From NCBI GenBank assembly GCA_910576535.1, contig CAJTKK010000028.1:1-5977 (forward strand): a stretch of DNA of 5,977 nt. The letters are read 5' to 3'. Position 1 is the first letter of the stretch. The number at the start of each line of letters is the position of its first letter. Source of the DNA: an uncultured Lachnospiraceae bacterium (GTDB lineage Bacteria > Bacillota > Clostridia > Lachnospirales > Lachnospiraceae). The notes beneath the pieces are model-generated. The model worked only from the letters and a program-made list of their open reading frames with translations, was not told where the DNA came from and ran no database searches. Made by a program: the position numbers and the translations under genes. Shown in pieces: positions 5,742-5,977 of this stretch.

Positions 5742-5977
5742 ATGAGAGGAGAAAGCTGGATGGATATACGAAGTGGCAGACAGAAAGGGATGAGCTGTGT
5801 GGAACTCGGAAACAAATACCACATGGATCCACGGACAGCAAAGCGGTATGCGCAGTCGCCACAGAAGCCGGAGCACACACTGACGCAGCCAAAGCCAACA
5901 AAACCGGATGCTTGCAAGCAGCAGATAGGCCAATGGCTGGAGGAAGCGCCTTATTCCGCAGTAAGGATACTGGAAAA
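5742..5977 (+). CDS. istA: IS21-family transposase IstA, N-terminal part (runs off window)
   Basis: DDE-type transposase that acts with the AAA+ ATPase IstB. The frame is open from 5712 through the last base with no stop; the ATG at 5742 is chosen because AGGGAG (5729-5734) lies 7 nt upstream. A second ATG at 5760 is possible. The 78 visible residues start MRGESWMDIRSG. They then show an N-terminal helix-turn-helix at about 16-38 (GMSCVELGNKYHMDPRTAKRY) that would bind the terminal repeats. A proline/lysine-rich linker follows, then WLEEAPYSAVRILEK (about 64-78), the conserved segment before the second HTH. The catalytic DDE core is beyond the window, so integrity cannot be judged. Base composition is visibly more GC-rich than the helicase operon, fitting a separate origin. 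Confidence 0.85.
   Translation, partial: MRGESWMDIRSGRQKGMSCVELGNKYHMDPRTAKRYAQSPQKPEHTLTQPKPTKPDACKQQIGQWLEEAPYSAVRILE

Larger units (their letters stand above)
5619..5977 (+). mobile_element. IS21-family insertion sequence, left end (continues beyond window)
   Basis: The integrase-like coding homology stops abruptly at about 5617, and an IS21-like left end starts at TG 5619 or 5621 (TGTCAGCGCC). Two 20-nt repeats with an exact 24-bp offset follow (5626-5645 and 5650-5669; shared CGCC and AAAATGTA), the kind of repeated transposase-binding site known at IS21 ends. The istA gene begins 120 bp inside. The right end, the istB helper ATPase gene and the target duplication lie outside the window, so the exact boundary is uncertain by a few bases. 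Confidence 0.7.

Noticed and set aside
5511..5933. 140-codon minus-strand frame and the overlapping 92- and 81-codon frames
   Set aside because: They are antisense to the IS21 left end and istA and have no family resemblance; only the last codons near 5623-5680 touch the integrase frame, beyond its TGA.
1..5977. CRISPR array or rRNA gene
   Set aside because: No regularly spaced repeat-spacer pattern and no rRNA-like stretch beyond the short spacer-like motif near 277-293.

Overview
The window looks like an accessory, mobile-element-rich stretch from a low-GC Gram-positive gut anaerobe, most likely a Clostridia/Lachnospiraceae-type genome. This rests on strong AGGAGG-type ribosome binding sites, a sigma-A promoter with near-consensus boxes, AT-rich codon use in the central operon, and the mix of IS110, IS21, TnpV-like and tyrosine-recombinase sequences common in that group. 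No species can be named from the sequence alone.

Layout from left to right. Bases 1-221 are the C-terminal end of an IS110-family transposase (+ strand), followed by its short 3' flank. Bases 355-3803 hold a three-gene operon on the minus strand. In transcription order it is a 62-residue winged helix-turn-helix protein (3803-3615), an 898-residue UvrD-type helicase fused to a C-terminal RecB/Cas4-like nuclease with a predicted iron-sulphur cluster (3536-840), and an unrecognised 158-residue protein (831-355) whose ribosome binding site overlaps the helicase stop codon. A clear promoter (3840-3868) sits in front of the first gene. Bases 3880-4560 contain no intact gene; they hold a structured stretch rich in inverted repeats (3951-4024), a decayed TnpV-like remnant (about 4462-4241, minus) and two strong inverted repeats next to the integrase stop codon. 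Bases 4564-5535 (open to 5622) are a tyrosine recombinase with all catalytic residues but without its true N-terminus. From about 5619-5621 to the end is the left end of an IS21-family element with its istA gene (+ strand) running off the window. This IS appears to have inserted into the 5' end of the integrase gene.

How the parts may work together (inference). The helicase-nuclease operon resembles cargo carried beside an integrase, and its make-up (DNA-binding regulator, DNA-processing motor/nuclease, small unknown partner) is what a DNA-targeting defence or DNA-processing module would look like. It does not match a named defence system that I can recognise: Gabija's GajB is a shorter UvrD helicase paired with an OLD-family nuclease, which is absent here. 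The mobile parts look immobilised: the integrase has lost its start to the IS21 insertion, TnpV is broken, and the IS110 copy is seen only at its end.
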